A DNA stretch of 23,140 bases from a virus (IMGVR_UViG_3300025132_000317:1-23140), one strand, 5' to 3'. Positions 8,711-16,263 are shown, counted from the first letter of the stretch. Program-made: numbers and translations. The notes: generated from the letters alone by a model not told the origin.

Positions 8711-9270
8711 AATACCATAGTTATATTATTCCAAAACATTCTATAAATCTTTTCCCCATTTATATAAAAAGGATATTCACACTCAGGTTCGAATACCACT
8801 TCATCATTTTCCTTTACACCTAATTCAGTTAGTTTTTGATTAGAATATTTAACTATACCTACAAGAGGTTCTTCTTCCACTGGTTTCATAATTATTGATT
8901 CTCTTACAGGTACGGGTTTTATAAAACAATACTTAGAATGAGTTTGCCATTTACCTTTATTATAATACATATAAAACTGATCGTAATCAATAAAAAATAA
9001 ATCTTCTTTAAAAAAACTTCTTCCGCTTTTTTCTCGACCTTTCATGTCATAATATATTTTAAAAACATTATGATGAACTAACAATATATCTCCTGTATTT
9101 ATTTCTCCCTTATAATTTAACGGACAACTGACTACTTCAGCAAATCTGTTAGAAGCCGTGTGATCTTCTTGAGAAACGCTTGTAAAAAAATCTATACCTC
9201 CTATTTTTTTTACATTGTCATATCTTCTTCCCTTTAAAGGTTTTACTATAAAATAATAAGGTGATTTCAT
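8707..9270 (-). CDS. Putative GroES-like (Cpn10) co-chaperonin
   Basis: A 187-residue protein with two segments resembling the Cpn10 beta-barrel. The first has FIVKPL (7-12), an IGGI turn (23-26) where the GroES mobile loop would lie, and NTGDILLVHHNVF (58-70), matching the GroES pattern V-x-V-x-G-D-x-V-L. The second has FIKPV (116-120), GIVKY (138-142), GVKENDEVVF (151-160) and a terminal INGEKIYRMFWNNITMVL (170-187), like the GroES ending G-E-E-Y-x-x-x-x-x-x-D-I-L-A-V. Phage co-chaperonins such as T4 gp31 adapt host GroEL for capsid folding. Its place just before the packaging and capsid genes fits. It could instead be an unrelated beta-barrel. ATGA overlap with the next gene. Confidence 0.45.
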   Translation of the reverse strand: MKSPYYFIVKPLKGRRYDNVKKIGGIDFFTSVSQEDHTASNRFAEVVSCPLNYKGEINTGDILLVHHNVFKIYYDMKGREKSGRSFFKEDLFFIDYDQFYMYYNKGKWQTHSKYCFIKPVPVRESIIMKPVEEEPLVGIVKYSNQKLTELGVKENDEVVFEPECEYPFYINGEKIYRMFWNNITMVL

Positions 9271-9278
9271 TTTTTAAT

Positions 9279-9464
9279 TTATGAGCCACAACCTATACAA
9301 TCTATATATGTATCTGTTGGTTTTACTCCATTTAATTTCATTTTGATGTTGTGAATTTTATCTGCTATTTGCATTTCTTTTTCAAACGTCAAACCCGGTT
9401 GTTTTTTTTGTTCAATATATATATCAAGTTCTTCTTTTAATTCTTCAATAACTATTTTTGACAT
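9279..9464 (-). CDS. Small conserved phage protein with C-terminal CxxCGS
   Basis: A 61-residue acidic helical protein. Residues 1-45 look like two helices with a heptad-like charge pattern (EELKEELDIYIEQKK and FEKEMQIADKIHNIKMKL). The tail ends DCIGCGS, a C-x-x-C pair that could bind metal or form a disulfide. I recall similar short proteins with the same tail near terminases in marine phages, without known function. It follows the 74-residue gene with a two-base gap. Confidence 0.7.
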   Translation of the reverse strand: MSKIVIEELKEELDIYIEQKKQPGLTFEKEMQIADKIHNIKMKLNGVKPTDTYIDCIGCGS

Positions 9465-9466
9465 AC

Positions 9467-9691
9467 TTAAAAATTTATATTATATTCTATAGATATAGGC
9501 ATGTTAGAATTAAATTCTTTCCATAATAATACTTCATTATTTTGTTCAATCCAAATTTTTATTGAACTATTTAAAGAATCGTGTTTAATTAAATGTATTG
9601 TGTAACTACCACCTAAGACAGACTGCCCTATTAAATAATGCATTGCACTTGACTTATAATCAGCGCCTATGGAAATCTTTCTTATATCCAT
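9467..9691 (-). CDS. Small conserved phage protein, unknown function
   Basis: A 74-residue protein beginning MDIRKISIGADYKSSAMHYL and apparently rich in beta strands (SYTIHLIKHD, SIKIWIEQN, VLLWKEFN). It has no signal or membrane segment. I recall close relatives in marine phage genomes, always uncharacterised. A TAGTTTTG element lies 24 bases upstream, so it may open the head/packaging transcript. Confidence 0.7.
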   Translation of the reverse strand: MDIRKISIGADYKSSAMHYLIGQSVLGGSYTIHLIKHDSLNSSIKIWIEQNNEVLLWKEFNSNMPISIEYNINF

Positions 9692-9715
9692 AATAAATTA
9701 AATTTTATTTTATTA

Positions 9716-9723
9716 CAAAACTA
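9716..9723 (-). promoter_or_regulatory. Candidate -7 element (TAGTTTTG)
   Basis: The minus strand reads TAGTTTTG, fitting TAnnTTTG, in the 29-base gap upstream of the 74-residue gene and reaching into the stop region of the fibre gene. No -33 element is evident. If active, it would be the entry promoter for the head/packaging block. Confidence 0.35.
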
Positions 9724-11673
9724 TGTTAAATCTACCGTAAGATCAGCAGTATTTAAAATTCTATATTTTATATTATACAAAACTGTACTATCGCCGCCAG
9801 TTGGGTTGGAGCCAGGTTCACGAATCTCTATACTTTGATTTTCACTCATAGAAATCATTCCAGTACCAAATGAAATACCGAAATCTAAAGCGTATTTATC
9901 AGAAGTACCTGATATATCTAATTTAGCGGTGCTCGAAAAAATAGGCTGTCCAGCTGGAGATGAATATTTCATCTCTAGACCAACGCTACCTGAATATGCA
10001 CTGGTAACAAAATTGTATTTAGTTACAACAGAATCTACTACTACTAATTTACCTGCTCCTGGTGCAGCAATAACATTTACTGGAGCAGTAGCAATATTCA
10101 AGATTTGGGCTGATGTCAATTCACCAACTACAATTCTTGTTCCATCCGCTAACGGGAGTGATGGTGTGTTAGTAATCCACTGAACACCGGTTCCTGTCGA
10201 AGATAATACTTGACCGCTTGTTCCTGCGCCTCCTGTACTATCTAAAATAGTTTTTTTGAATTCTGCAGGACTATAGTTAATTATTTTTGATGTTATGTTA
10301 GAAGCATTAAATTCTATATTATTTTGACTATCTAATCTTAAATCTAAAAGACTAGTTAAACTAATTGCTCCTGAAACACCATTTGCGACAAAAGTAAGCG
10401 CCCCTGTTCCAGATGACATTTCTTGATTTCCACTTGTGTTGCATGTAAATGTAGAACTAGTTATAGCTACCGCTCCTGCGATATCTGATACACTACTGTC
10501 AGTTAATGTGTCTGAGTCTAACCATTTAGGTAATTTATTAGCAATACCGCTTCCGTCTACTACATTTTTCCACTGAACTTTAGTTCCTATACTTGATAAT
10601 ACTTGCCCAGCTGTACCTGCAGCACCAGTCGCATCTCTTAGCTCGCCATCAAATCTTGCGTTTCCGTAAAAATAATTTAAACCGTAAAACTGATTAGTTC
10701 CAGCTGGTGTTCCAAGATCATTTGTAGTTCCTGTAAAGCTTATATTACTGGTAGATGTTAATGTAACTCCATCGTCTGTTAAAGTACTATTTCCTAAAGA
10801 CTGAGTTCCAGTCCACTTAGTCATAGTATTTGAAGTTCCTGATCCTGAAAATATATTTTGATTATCAATTTCTTGCCAAGCCGTGCCATTAAATATAGCC
10901 CAATCTCCTGTTTGCCAACTATTATTTCCATCTAAGTTAGTAGTACCTGGTGTTTCTACAATATAATAATAACCCTGCACTCCGACTCCTGAAGCTAATG
11001 CTGGGGTATTTGTAGCTGCATTCCACGCTCCTTGAAAATTAAGTCCGGAAGGTAATTGATCTATCCATTGAACTCCCGTTACAGTCGAAGATAACACTTG
11101 ACCGATTCCACCTGCATTCCCACCCGCATCTTGCAATGTAGAGTTTACTCTGGCGTTTTGCAAGAAAGTCATGGTGCCATTTACAATTGCTGAGTCCGAA
11201 ACTTGATTTCCTATATGAATTGTATTTCCTTGTAGGTATATATCATTAGAGACTATAACGCTAGTTCCGTCATCAGTGATTGAACTATCACCCAATGTAT
11301 CACCGTCTGGAGTCCATTTAGCTAATGTGTTTAATGTGCCAGAGCCGTCCACATTGTTGATCCAATTTGTTCCCGCTCCAGTCGAAGATAACACTTGCCC
11401 TGAAACACCTACATCACCACTACTGTCAGTGACTGTACCTGATACTGAAAGGTTTCCAGTTAAAGTAATATTGCCTGTTAAGATAATATTATTAGTAGCC
11501 GTATTTCCTGCTGCCAACACTTCTGCAAGTGTGTCCGCTGGGATTATGTCAGCAATGGACTGTAGTGTAAAGTTTACAGTCTCATTACTGTTGGATGTAT
11601 CTGTACCTATTACATAATCTCCTAGTTGCGGTGCAACAGTAGGGTAGGCTATTAAATTACTTATCTTTGCCAT
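9721..11673 (-). CDS. Tail fibre / adhesin with GQVLSS repeats
   Basis: A 650-residue fibre. The N-terminal ~45 residues (MAKISNLIAYPTVAPQLGDY to FTLQSIADII) resemble a small anchor domain. The shaft contains four repeats centred on G-Q-V-L-S-S-x-G-T-x-V-Q-W, two of them followed by a KW...DS...(T/S)DD or similar linker. The last ~140 residues form a distinct globular domain starting near GELTSAQILN, with an APGAGKLVVVD motif also present in the 178-residue protein at 13452-13988. The composition (Ser, Thr, Gly, Asn) fits trimeric fibres. It overlaps the upstream coiled-coil gene by 17 bases. Host receptor binding is inferred. Confidence 0.8.
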   Translation of the reverse strand: MAKISNLIAYPTVAPQLGDYVIGTDTSNSNETVNFTLQSIADIIPADTLAEVLAAGNTATNNIILTGNITLTGNLSVSGTVTDSSGDVGVSGQVLSSTGAGTNWINNVDGSGTLNTLAKWTPDGDTLGDSSITDDGTSVIVSNDIYLQGNTIHIGNQVSDSAIVNGTMTFLQNARVNSTLQDAGGNAGGIGQVLSSTVTGVQWIDQLPSGLNFQGAWNAATNTPALASGVGVQGYYYIVETPGTTNLDGNNSWQTGDWAIFNGTAWQEIDNQNIFSGSGTSNTMTKWTGTQSLGNSTLTDDGVTLTSTSNISFTGTTNDLGTPAGTNQFYGLNYFYGNARFDGELRDATGAAGTAGQVLSSIGTKVQWKNVVDGSGIANKLPKWLDSDTLTDSSVSDIAGAVAITSSTFTCNTSGNQEMSSGTGALTFVANGVSGAISLTSLLDLRLDSQNNIEFNASNITSKIINYSPAEFKKTILDSTGGAGTSGQVLSSTGTGVQWITNTPSLPLADGTRIVVGELTSAQILNIATAPVNVIAAPGAGKLVVVDSVVTKYNFVTSAYSGSVGLEMKYSSPAGQPIFSSTAKLDISGTSDKYALDFGISFGTGMISMSENQSIEIREPGSNPTGGDSTVLYNIKYRILNTADLTVDLT

Positions 11674-11914
11674 CTTCTGGTTTGTCTTTTATCTCGCCTG
11701 ACTCTAAATTAATTACTACGTTATCTCCGTATTCTTTAATTAATTCAGCTTCAAAAGTTTTGAATTCAGAGCTAAGATTATCAATAGCATTTAATACTTG
11801 ATGTTTTCTTACTTCTAAATCCCCGACTTGTTTATGAAGTCCTGCGAATTGTTGGTTTAATTCTTGAAGTTTATTTAAATGTTCTTCACTTACTTTTTTT
11901 ACTTGTTCACTCAT
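11657..11914 (-). CDS. Small coiled-coil phage protein
   Basis: An 85-residue soluble protein, mostly one long coiled coil (residues ~5-65, with LNKLQELNQQFAGLHKQVGD and EVRKHQVLNAIDNLSSEFKT), then EYGDNVVINLESGEI and a charged tail. I recall similar proteins next to fibre genes in marine phages, annotated as hypothetical. The 17-base overlap with the 650-residue fibre suggests coupled translation, and the gene could be a fibre chaperone or trimerisation helper (inference). A TAAATTTG element lies 26 bases upstream. Confidence 0.75.
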   Translation of the reverse strand: MSEQVKKVSEEHLNKLQELNQQFAGLHKQVGDLEVRKHQVLNAIDNLSSEFKTFEAELIKEYGDNVVINLESGEIKDKPEDGKDK

Positions 11915-11940
11915 TATATTATATTTTATTATTATTTTTT

Positions 11941-11948
11941 CAAATTTA
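11941..11948 (-). promoter_or_regulatory. Candidate -7 element (TAAATTTG)
   Basis: The minus strand reads TAAATTTG in the 50-base gap between the S74 fibre and the coiled-coil gene, 26 bases before its start. No -33 match is found. Confidence 0.3.
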
Positions 11949-11964
11949 CTTAAATTATTTTACT

Positions 11965-13434
11965 TTATGCGTTTTCTAAAGCTGAAACTTTTGCTGATAA
12001 TTCTTGTATAGCTTTTACTAATATTGGTACAAGTTTTCCATAACTCATTTCAAGTTTTTCTGGATTAGCATCGTATATCAATCTTAATGTATCATCATCA
12101 TGAACTTGTACTTCTTGTGCGATAAACCCAAAATCTTTTTTGCCTTTGTTCGAGCTGATAATTTCTTTAAGCTCGGCGCTTTCTTTGTTTTTTGAATGCG
12201 GTAAAAATTCTTTGTATTCAGATCTATTATTCCATACAAATTCTCTAGGTTGTAATTTACTTATAAAATCTAGACCATATGTGATATCTTTAATATCTTT
12301 TTTATCACGTTCATCGGACAATGAAGTTATAGATGTTACTGCTGCTCTGATTGCTGTTATACTTGCGTTACCTAAAGTTATTTCATTAGAAACACTTACA
12401 GAACTTGCTGCAGCATTATATCCTAACACAATATTATTAGAACCTGTAGTTAAAGCATCTCCCGCAAATGATCCTATTAAAGTGTTTTGAGTACCGGATA
12501 ATATAGAGTATCCTGCCCTGTGTCCAAAGTATGAACCGTTATCTCCATTCGTTGACCCCTGAACCCCAAGCCCTGCCTCATATCCTACCGCTGTTGTAAA
12601 AACTTCGTCACCAAGCTCTAAATTTCTATTAGCATAATAACCAATAACTGTAGAAAACTCATCGTTACTTCCTCGATTACTAGCCTCGTATCCAATAGCA
12701 ATATTCCCATCATTAGTACCTGTATATCCAGCTCTATAACCTATAAGCACAGTTCCAACATCGGTACCACCTCCTTGTTGTCCAGCCAAAGATCCTATTT
12801 TAACACCATATGCTCCGGTAGCAGCTTGATAACCTATTGAGACACATTCTTCTCTACCCCCATGTACTCTGTATCCTATATTAATTGATCTTTCACCACC
12901 TAATTCACCTGCTTCATGTCCTACAGCGACTTGTCGAGAGAATGTGTTAACTGCGAGGTAACCTGCTTCGTTACCAATAAAAACGTTATCTGAACCTGTT
13001 GCTCCTTCCCCAGCTCTGAAACCAACATATGTGTTTTCGTTACTAGAACTACCCGCGGATCCTGCATTAAAACCAATGAATATATTTTGAGTACCTGCAC
13101 TGGTTACATTAATTCCAGTTGCCGTATCTGTAACATTCGCGGCTCCAGCTGATATTGTTTGAAACGAAGGATTTGCTCCTATTCCTGCTGAAGTTAATAC
13201 TTGTCCTGGCAAACCTACACCTAAACTACTTATAGTATTAGTGTCTGTAAATACAGGTATTGCGTATTGTACACCTGATCCATCTATAGAACCTCCAGTT
13301 GCAGATACAGTGTTAATAATATCTTGCATTGTATAGATTTCTCTACCACTATTTGCTCTTGCAGATCCTAGATCTGAAGTAACTGTTGACGAGGTTAATG
13401 TGTGAAATTTTTGTCCTATAGGTATTATTGCCAT
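11965..13434 (-). CDS. Fibre/spike with beta-roll and S74 self-cleaving chaperone domain
   Basis: A 489-residue protein in three parts. Residues 1-45 are the MAIIP...KFH...YTMQDI anchor shared with two neighbours. Residues ~110-355 hold repeated I-G-x-x-A-G and V/I-G-Y-x-A units (VFIGNEAGY, IAIGYEAS, TLIGSFAGD), as in YadA-head-type beta-rolls. From residue ~373, SDERDKKDIKDI begins a peptidase S74 (endosialidase-type) intramolecular chaperone of ~117 residues, with FGFIAQEV and a terminal leucine-zipper-like helix (LVPILVKAIQELSAKVSALE). In this family the chaperone trimerises, folds the fibre and cuts itself off before the serine of the S-D-x-R-x-K motif. The key Ser, Arg and Lys are present. 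Role: adsorption. Confidence 0.88.
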   Translation of the reverse strand: MAIIPIGQKFHTLTSSTVTSDLGSARANSGREIYTMQDIINTVSATGGSIDGSGVQYAIPVFTDTNTISSLGVGLPGQVLTSAGIGANPSFQTISAGAANVTDTATGINVTSAGTQNIFIGFNAGSAGSSSNENTYVGFRAGEGATGSDNVFIGNEAGYLAVNTFSRQVAVGHEAGELGGERSINIGYRVHGGREECVSIGYQAATGAYGVKIGSLAGQQGGGTDVGTVLIGYRAGYTGTNDGNIAIGYEASNRGSNDEFSTVIGYYANRNLELGDEVFTTAVGYEAGLGVQGSTNGDNGSYFGHRAGYSILSGTQNTLIGSFAGDALTTGSNNIVLGYNAAASSVSVSNEITLGNASITAIRAAVTSITSLSDERDKKDIKDITYGLDFISKLQPREFVWNNRSEYKEFLPHSKNKESAELKEIISSNKGKKDFGFIAQEVQVHDDDTLRLIYDANPEKLEMSYGKLVPILVKAIQELSAKVSALENA

Positions 13435-13440
13435 TGTTTA
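13319..13440 (-). repeat. Anchor-coding repeat, copy A
   Basis: About 120 bases encoding the ~40-residue N-terminal anchor (MAIIPIGQKFH...YTMQDI) plus the upstream AAATAAACA-type leader. It is clearly similar in DNA to copies B (13873-13995) and C (15844-15966), all in the same orientation. Confidence 0.8.
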
Positions 13441-13451
13441 TTTATTTTTAG

Positions 13452-13988
13452 TTAAGCTAAATTTATTTCTCTATACAAAAAGGAAAACTTTAGAGTAGAA
13501 TCTCCTTGCGATACTGTTATTCCAGAAGTTGATTCTACACTAACACTTGTATTAATTGAAGGGGGAGTACCAATGGTACCTGATACCACTTTATCCGCTG
13601 CGGAATTTAAATTGTTGAAAGTTAAACCAGTTCCGTCCTCAGTGCCTTGTATAAATCGAACAACTTGACCTAAATTTCCTGCAAAATTATATGCTACTGA
13701 ATTAAAATCTAAAAACTGAACAACATTTTCCACTACTATTACTTTATTTGCGCCTGGTGCCGGAATTAGCTCAATTACTGCGCCTCCATTCAAACTAAGT
13801 AGTTGAGCGGCTGATAATGTTACTGTTAAATTTTTTAAATCTGTTGAACTGCCCGCAGGAATACTATCGATAATATCTTGCATTGTATAGACTTCTCTCT
13901 GAGATTGAAATTCTGCTGATCCTCTGTCAGTTGTATCTACAGTAGATGAGACTGTATGAAATTTTTGTGCGTTAGGTATAATTGCCAT
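13452..13988 (-). CDS. Short fibre/adhesin: shared anchor plus globular tip domain
   Basis: A 178-residue protein joining the anchor (MAIIPNAQKFHTVSSTVDTT to YTMQDIIDSI, residues 1-43) directly to a ~130-residue domain like the C-terminus of the 650-residue fibre. Both have a TSAAQ/LSAAQ strand, an I-x-APGA-x-K-x-x-VV motif, an AY strand and a terminal Y/F-x-YR. No shaft repeats are present, so it looks like a minimal adhesin, perhaps a head decoration, baseplate tip or competing fibre. Receptor binding or virion decoration is inferred. A TATCTTTG element lies 26 bases upstream. Confidence 0.75.
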   Translation of the reverse strand: MAIIPNAQKFHTVSSTVDTTDRGSAEFQSQREVYTMQDIIDSIPAGSSTDLKNLTVTLSAAQLLSLNGGAVIELIPAPGANKVIVVENVVQFLDFNSVAYNFAGNLGQVVRFIQGTEDGTGLTFNNLNSAADKVVSGTIGTPPSINTSVSVESTSGITVSQGDSTLKFSFLYREINLA

Positions 13989-13995
13989 TGTTTAT
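13873..13995 (-). repeat. Anchor-coding repeat, copy B
   Basis: The second copy of the ~120-base anchor module, coding for MAIIPNAQKFH...YTMQDI. Its last part (ATATCTTGCATTGTATAGA on the plus strand) is nearly identical to copy A. The start-codon region GCCATTGTTTATTT is shared with copy A. Confidence 0.8.
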
Positions 13996-14011
13996 TTTAT
14001 ATTTGTATTTT

Positions 14012-14887
14012 TTACAAAGATAAGATATTTTTAATTATAGTTTCGTCGTCATACACGTCATCAAGATTTTTATAAGGCATTGTCTTTATATCTTCAGTTA
14101 AAAGAAAAGGTTGATAGTTGGGATGTTCATATAAAGGATTTATGTTAAATTGATTTGAAATTATATTTTTATGAAGCTCATACCCAAAACAATGTGGAGA
14201 AGTTGTAACCCAACAAACAACAGCGGGTAAGTTTAAGGCAGTTGATAAATGTTGAGCAAAACTATCTATAAATAATCTTTTTTTTGAAATTGCTAATAAT
14301 ACTGCAATACTTCTAAATCCATCCAATGCTTGCAATGTATTAGCAAATGTAGGCTGATCTTTTCTTTTGATGTGACAAATAGTGTATTCTTCTTTAAATT
14401 GATTTATAATATTTTCAATTGTTGAGTTAGGCAAGTCTCTTGCCCAATTATACCGTTGCGCTTGTTCGCCGCCGCCACCATGAGTTTGAATTGCAAAAAT
14501 AGGCTTGTCAACCTTATAAACACTTTTGTAATAATCTATTTCAGATTGTGTTAGAAAAATTTGTGGAACTTCATTATTATATTTTAATCCATATAATTCA
14601 CACCAAATATAAAATAAATGTTTTTTGTTTTGAAGAAAATCGTCAGTGTGATAAGGATTGGCTACGAATATTTTACACTTTTGATCCTTTATATATTCTT
14701 TATACAACCTATTGCCATTATCACCTTTTAAACATCTGTTTACATAAGGATTGTGTAAAAATACATCAGGGTATGCTGTAACAACTATTAAGTTGGATTT
14801 TTTATATTTTTTTTTTATAGCCTGAACTACAGCAGTAGCCATTATAGATTTTCCTAGACCACCATCAATTGCAAATATTATATTCAT
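14012..14887 (-). CDS. GT9-like glycosyltransferase (heptosyltransferase superfamily)
   Basis: A 291-residue protein with a GT-B, family-9-like layout. Residues 1-20 are MNIIFAIDGGLGKSIMATAV, the glycine-rich first strand/loop seen in heptosyltransferase-type enzymes. VVTAYPDVFLHNPYV (35-49) and IQTHGGGG (133-140) follow. FIDSFAQHLSTALNLP (206-221) then AVVCWVTTSP is the typical sugar-nucleotide-binding region with S/A-Q-H before the loop. It is cytoplasmic, with no signal or membrane segment. It sits among fibre genes, so it may glycosylate virion proteins, host surface sugar, or another target; the acceptor and donor are unknown. It has its own full Bacteroidota-type promoter (14904-14934). 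Confidence 0.75.
   Translation of the reverse strand: MNIIFAIDGGLGKSIMATAVVQAIKKKYKKSNLIVVTAYPDVFLHNPYVNRCLKGDNGNRLYKEYIKDQKCKIFVANPYHTDDFLQNKKHLFYIWCELYGLKYNNEVPQIFLTQSEIDYYKSVYKVDKPIFAIQTHGGGGEQAQRYNWARDLPNSTIENIINQFKEEYTICHIKRKDQPTFANTLQALDGFRSIAVLLAISKKRLFIDSFAQHLSTALNLPAVVCWVTTSPHCFGYELHKNIISNQFNINPLYEHPNYQPFLLTEDIKTMPYKNLDDVYDDETIIKNILSL
14015..14022 (-). promoter_or_regulatory. Candidate -7 element (TATCTTTG)
   Basis: The minus strand reads TATCTTTG at the end of the glycosyltransferase gene, 26 bases upstream of the 178-residue adhesin start. No -33 TTTG is found at the expected distance. Confidence 0.35.
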
Positions 14888-14903
14888 TTAAATTAAATTT
14901 AAA

Positions 14904-14934
14904 CAAATATATGTATTATGTCACAATATTCAAA
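14904..14934 (-). promoter_or_regulatory. Bacteroidota-type promoter before the glycosyltransferase gene
   Basis: The minus strand shows TTTG (14934-14931), 19 bases of spacer, then TATATTTG (14911-14904). This fits the known Bacteroidota consensus TTTG-N(about 19-20)-TAnnTTTG in both boxes and spacing. It begins inside the last codons of the upstream fibre gene, and the -7 box ends 16 bases before the ATG at 14887. It is the only site in the window where I find both boxes. Confidence 0.65.
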
Positions 14935-15959
14935 ACTCCTGAATTATTCCAAACCGAACCTGAAGGTAATCCTGCTGCTGATGTAGGTATGTTTTTAATA
15001 GACAAATTGTTTACAAAAGTTGAACAAACTCTATCAGTAGTAATTCCATTCCCTACTACAAAACTACAACCACAAGAACTAGTGTTTCCTTCTCCTCCTA
15101 AAACAGCTGAATTAGTTCCGCTTGCAGTATTACTTTTTCCTCCGCTTACTACACTTTGGCAGCCTGTTGCGTCATTGAACAACCCACCCGAAATCACAGA
15201 TGAGTAAGATGTTAAGTCGTTTAATGCTCCACCAGTTACTACAGAGTATTGACCTGCCGAGCTAGTTATATCATTACTTAAACCTCCACCTATAAAGTTG
15301 CTATCACATGCAGTAGTACAAATTTTATTACCGGAACCCCCAGCAATTGTGTTATACTGACCGTCACAAATCTCATGATTCATTCCCCCACCAATTGTAT
15401 GCCCACAAAGGTTAGTAGAAATTTCATTGCTGCATCCACCGGCTATTACAGAAAATGCCGTGTTGCCTCCCATAACGTTACAGCAACCACCTCCAATAAA
15501 TGATTTATCACGCACTGTATTACATCTACCACCACCAATAACACCTTCAGCTGAAGCTGTATTGTCGATTCCTCCTGCGATTGTAGCGCTAGAACCCGTT
15601 ATACAATTTGAACCTCCGCCTCCTATTGTGGAAGAATTACCTAAACTTATACAGTTAATGGCGCCACCTGAAATAGTTGCTTTACAGGAACCATTTATAT
15701 TATTGGAATATCCTCCGCTTATAACGGTACAAGCTGACCCTCCCGTTATTGTATTTTCGCTTCCACCTGTTGGGATAACAGGTAAAATAGAATTTGATTC
15801 ACCTATTGTATATGGACTTACCGTCACATCAACTGTTTCGGCAATATCTGCCATTGTGAAAATTTTTCTTTTTGACTGAAATTCTGCTGAGCCTCTATCA
15901 ACAGTATCTACTGTAGATGAAACTACGTGAAACTTACATGAATTTGGTATTATTGCCAT
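14916..15959 (-). CDS. Cysteine-rich beta-roll/beta-helix spike
   Basis: A 347-residue protein with the shared anchor (MAIIPNSCKFHVVSSTVDTV to FTMADIAETV, residues 1-43). Residues ~60-310 are then a repeat array of about 12-16 residues with the core (I/V)-x-G-G-x-x-N-x-(I/A), e.g. TISGGAINCI, SVIAGGCSNE, SVVSGGKSNTA. The repeats predict a left-handed or YadA-like roll, usually trimeric. It ends in a short cap (LPSGSVWNNSGVLNIVT). It has 17 cysteines, some at equivalent repeat positions, against almost none in the related fibres. There is no S74 chaperone. Role: virion spike/adhesin (inferred from anchor and repeats). Confidence 0.78.
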   Translation of the reverse strand: MAIIPNSCKFHVVSSTVDTVDRGSAEFQSKRKIFTMADIAETVDVTVSPYTIGESNSILPVIPTGGSENTITGGSACTVISGGYSNNINGSCKATISGGAINCISLGNSSTIGGGGSNCITGSSATIAGGIDNTASAEGVIGGGRCNTVRDKSFIGGGCCNVMGGNTAFSVIAGGCSNEISTNLCGHTIGGGMNHEICDGQYNTIAGGSGNKICTTACDSNFIGGGLSNDITSSAGQYSVVTGGALNDLTSYSSVISGGLFNDATGCQSVVSGGKSNTASGTNSAVLGGEGNTSSCGCSFVVGNGITTDRVCSTFVNNLSIKNIPTSAAGLPSGSVWNNSGVLNIVT

Positions 15960-15966
15960 TATTTAT
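15844..15966 (-). repeat. Anchor-coding repeat, copy C
   Basis: The third copy of the ~120-base anchor module, coding for MAIIPNSCKFH...FTMADI. It is closer to copy B in the middle (TCAACAGTATCTACTGTAGA against TCAGTTGTATCTACAGTAGA on the plus strand) and more diverged toward the end of the module. Confidence 0.75.
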
Positions 15967-16263
15967 TTATTTTAAATCGTTAAGTACTGCTAAAACTAAA
16001 TCATCAATTGAATCTACGTCTCTTAATTTCCATGTATCATTCTCTATATCTACCCATTTTACAACCGAGCCATTAAATACAAAATAAGATGTATAACCAT
16101 CAATACTTCCGTTTTTATCTGAAGGCTTTAATGCAAACACAGCTTCGGTTAACGCCGCCAAAGAAGAAACATCTTCCACAGATTTATCAGCTGACCAGTC
16201 TTCTGATTCATGTTGAACACAAACTTTTTTATTTTTTTCCACGTGTAGTGTAAATTTAACCAT
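15967..16263 (-). CDS. Hypothetical protein, 98 residues
   Basis: An acidic soluble protein (MVKFTLHVEKNKKVCVQHES at the start) with probable strands FTLHVEKN, YTSYFVFNGSVVKWVDI and a helical end (DSIDDLVLAVLNDLK). No signal or membrane segment. I do not recognise the family. It lies between the basic mini-proteins and the cysteine-rich spike, seven bases before the latter, so it may be co-translated with it. A TATATTTG element lies 25 bases upstream. Confidence 0.7.
   Translation of the reverse strand: MVKFTLHVEKNKKVCVQHESEDWSADKSVEDVSSLAALTEAVFALKPSDKNGSIDGYTSYFVFNGSVVKWVDIENDTWKLRDVDSIDDLVLAVLNDLK

Noticed and set aside
9929-11617. Plus-strand open frames of 84 and 113 codons within the 650-residue fibre gene
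   Set aside because: Antisense shadows of a repetitive Gly/Thr/Ser-rich coding region, with no recognisable product.
15427-15879. A 150-codon plus-strand open frame, very rich in proline and isoleucine
   Set aside because: It lies entirely opposite the GGxxN repeat region of the cysteine-rich spike, and its proline richness is just the complement of glycine codons. No start context or family features.
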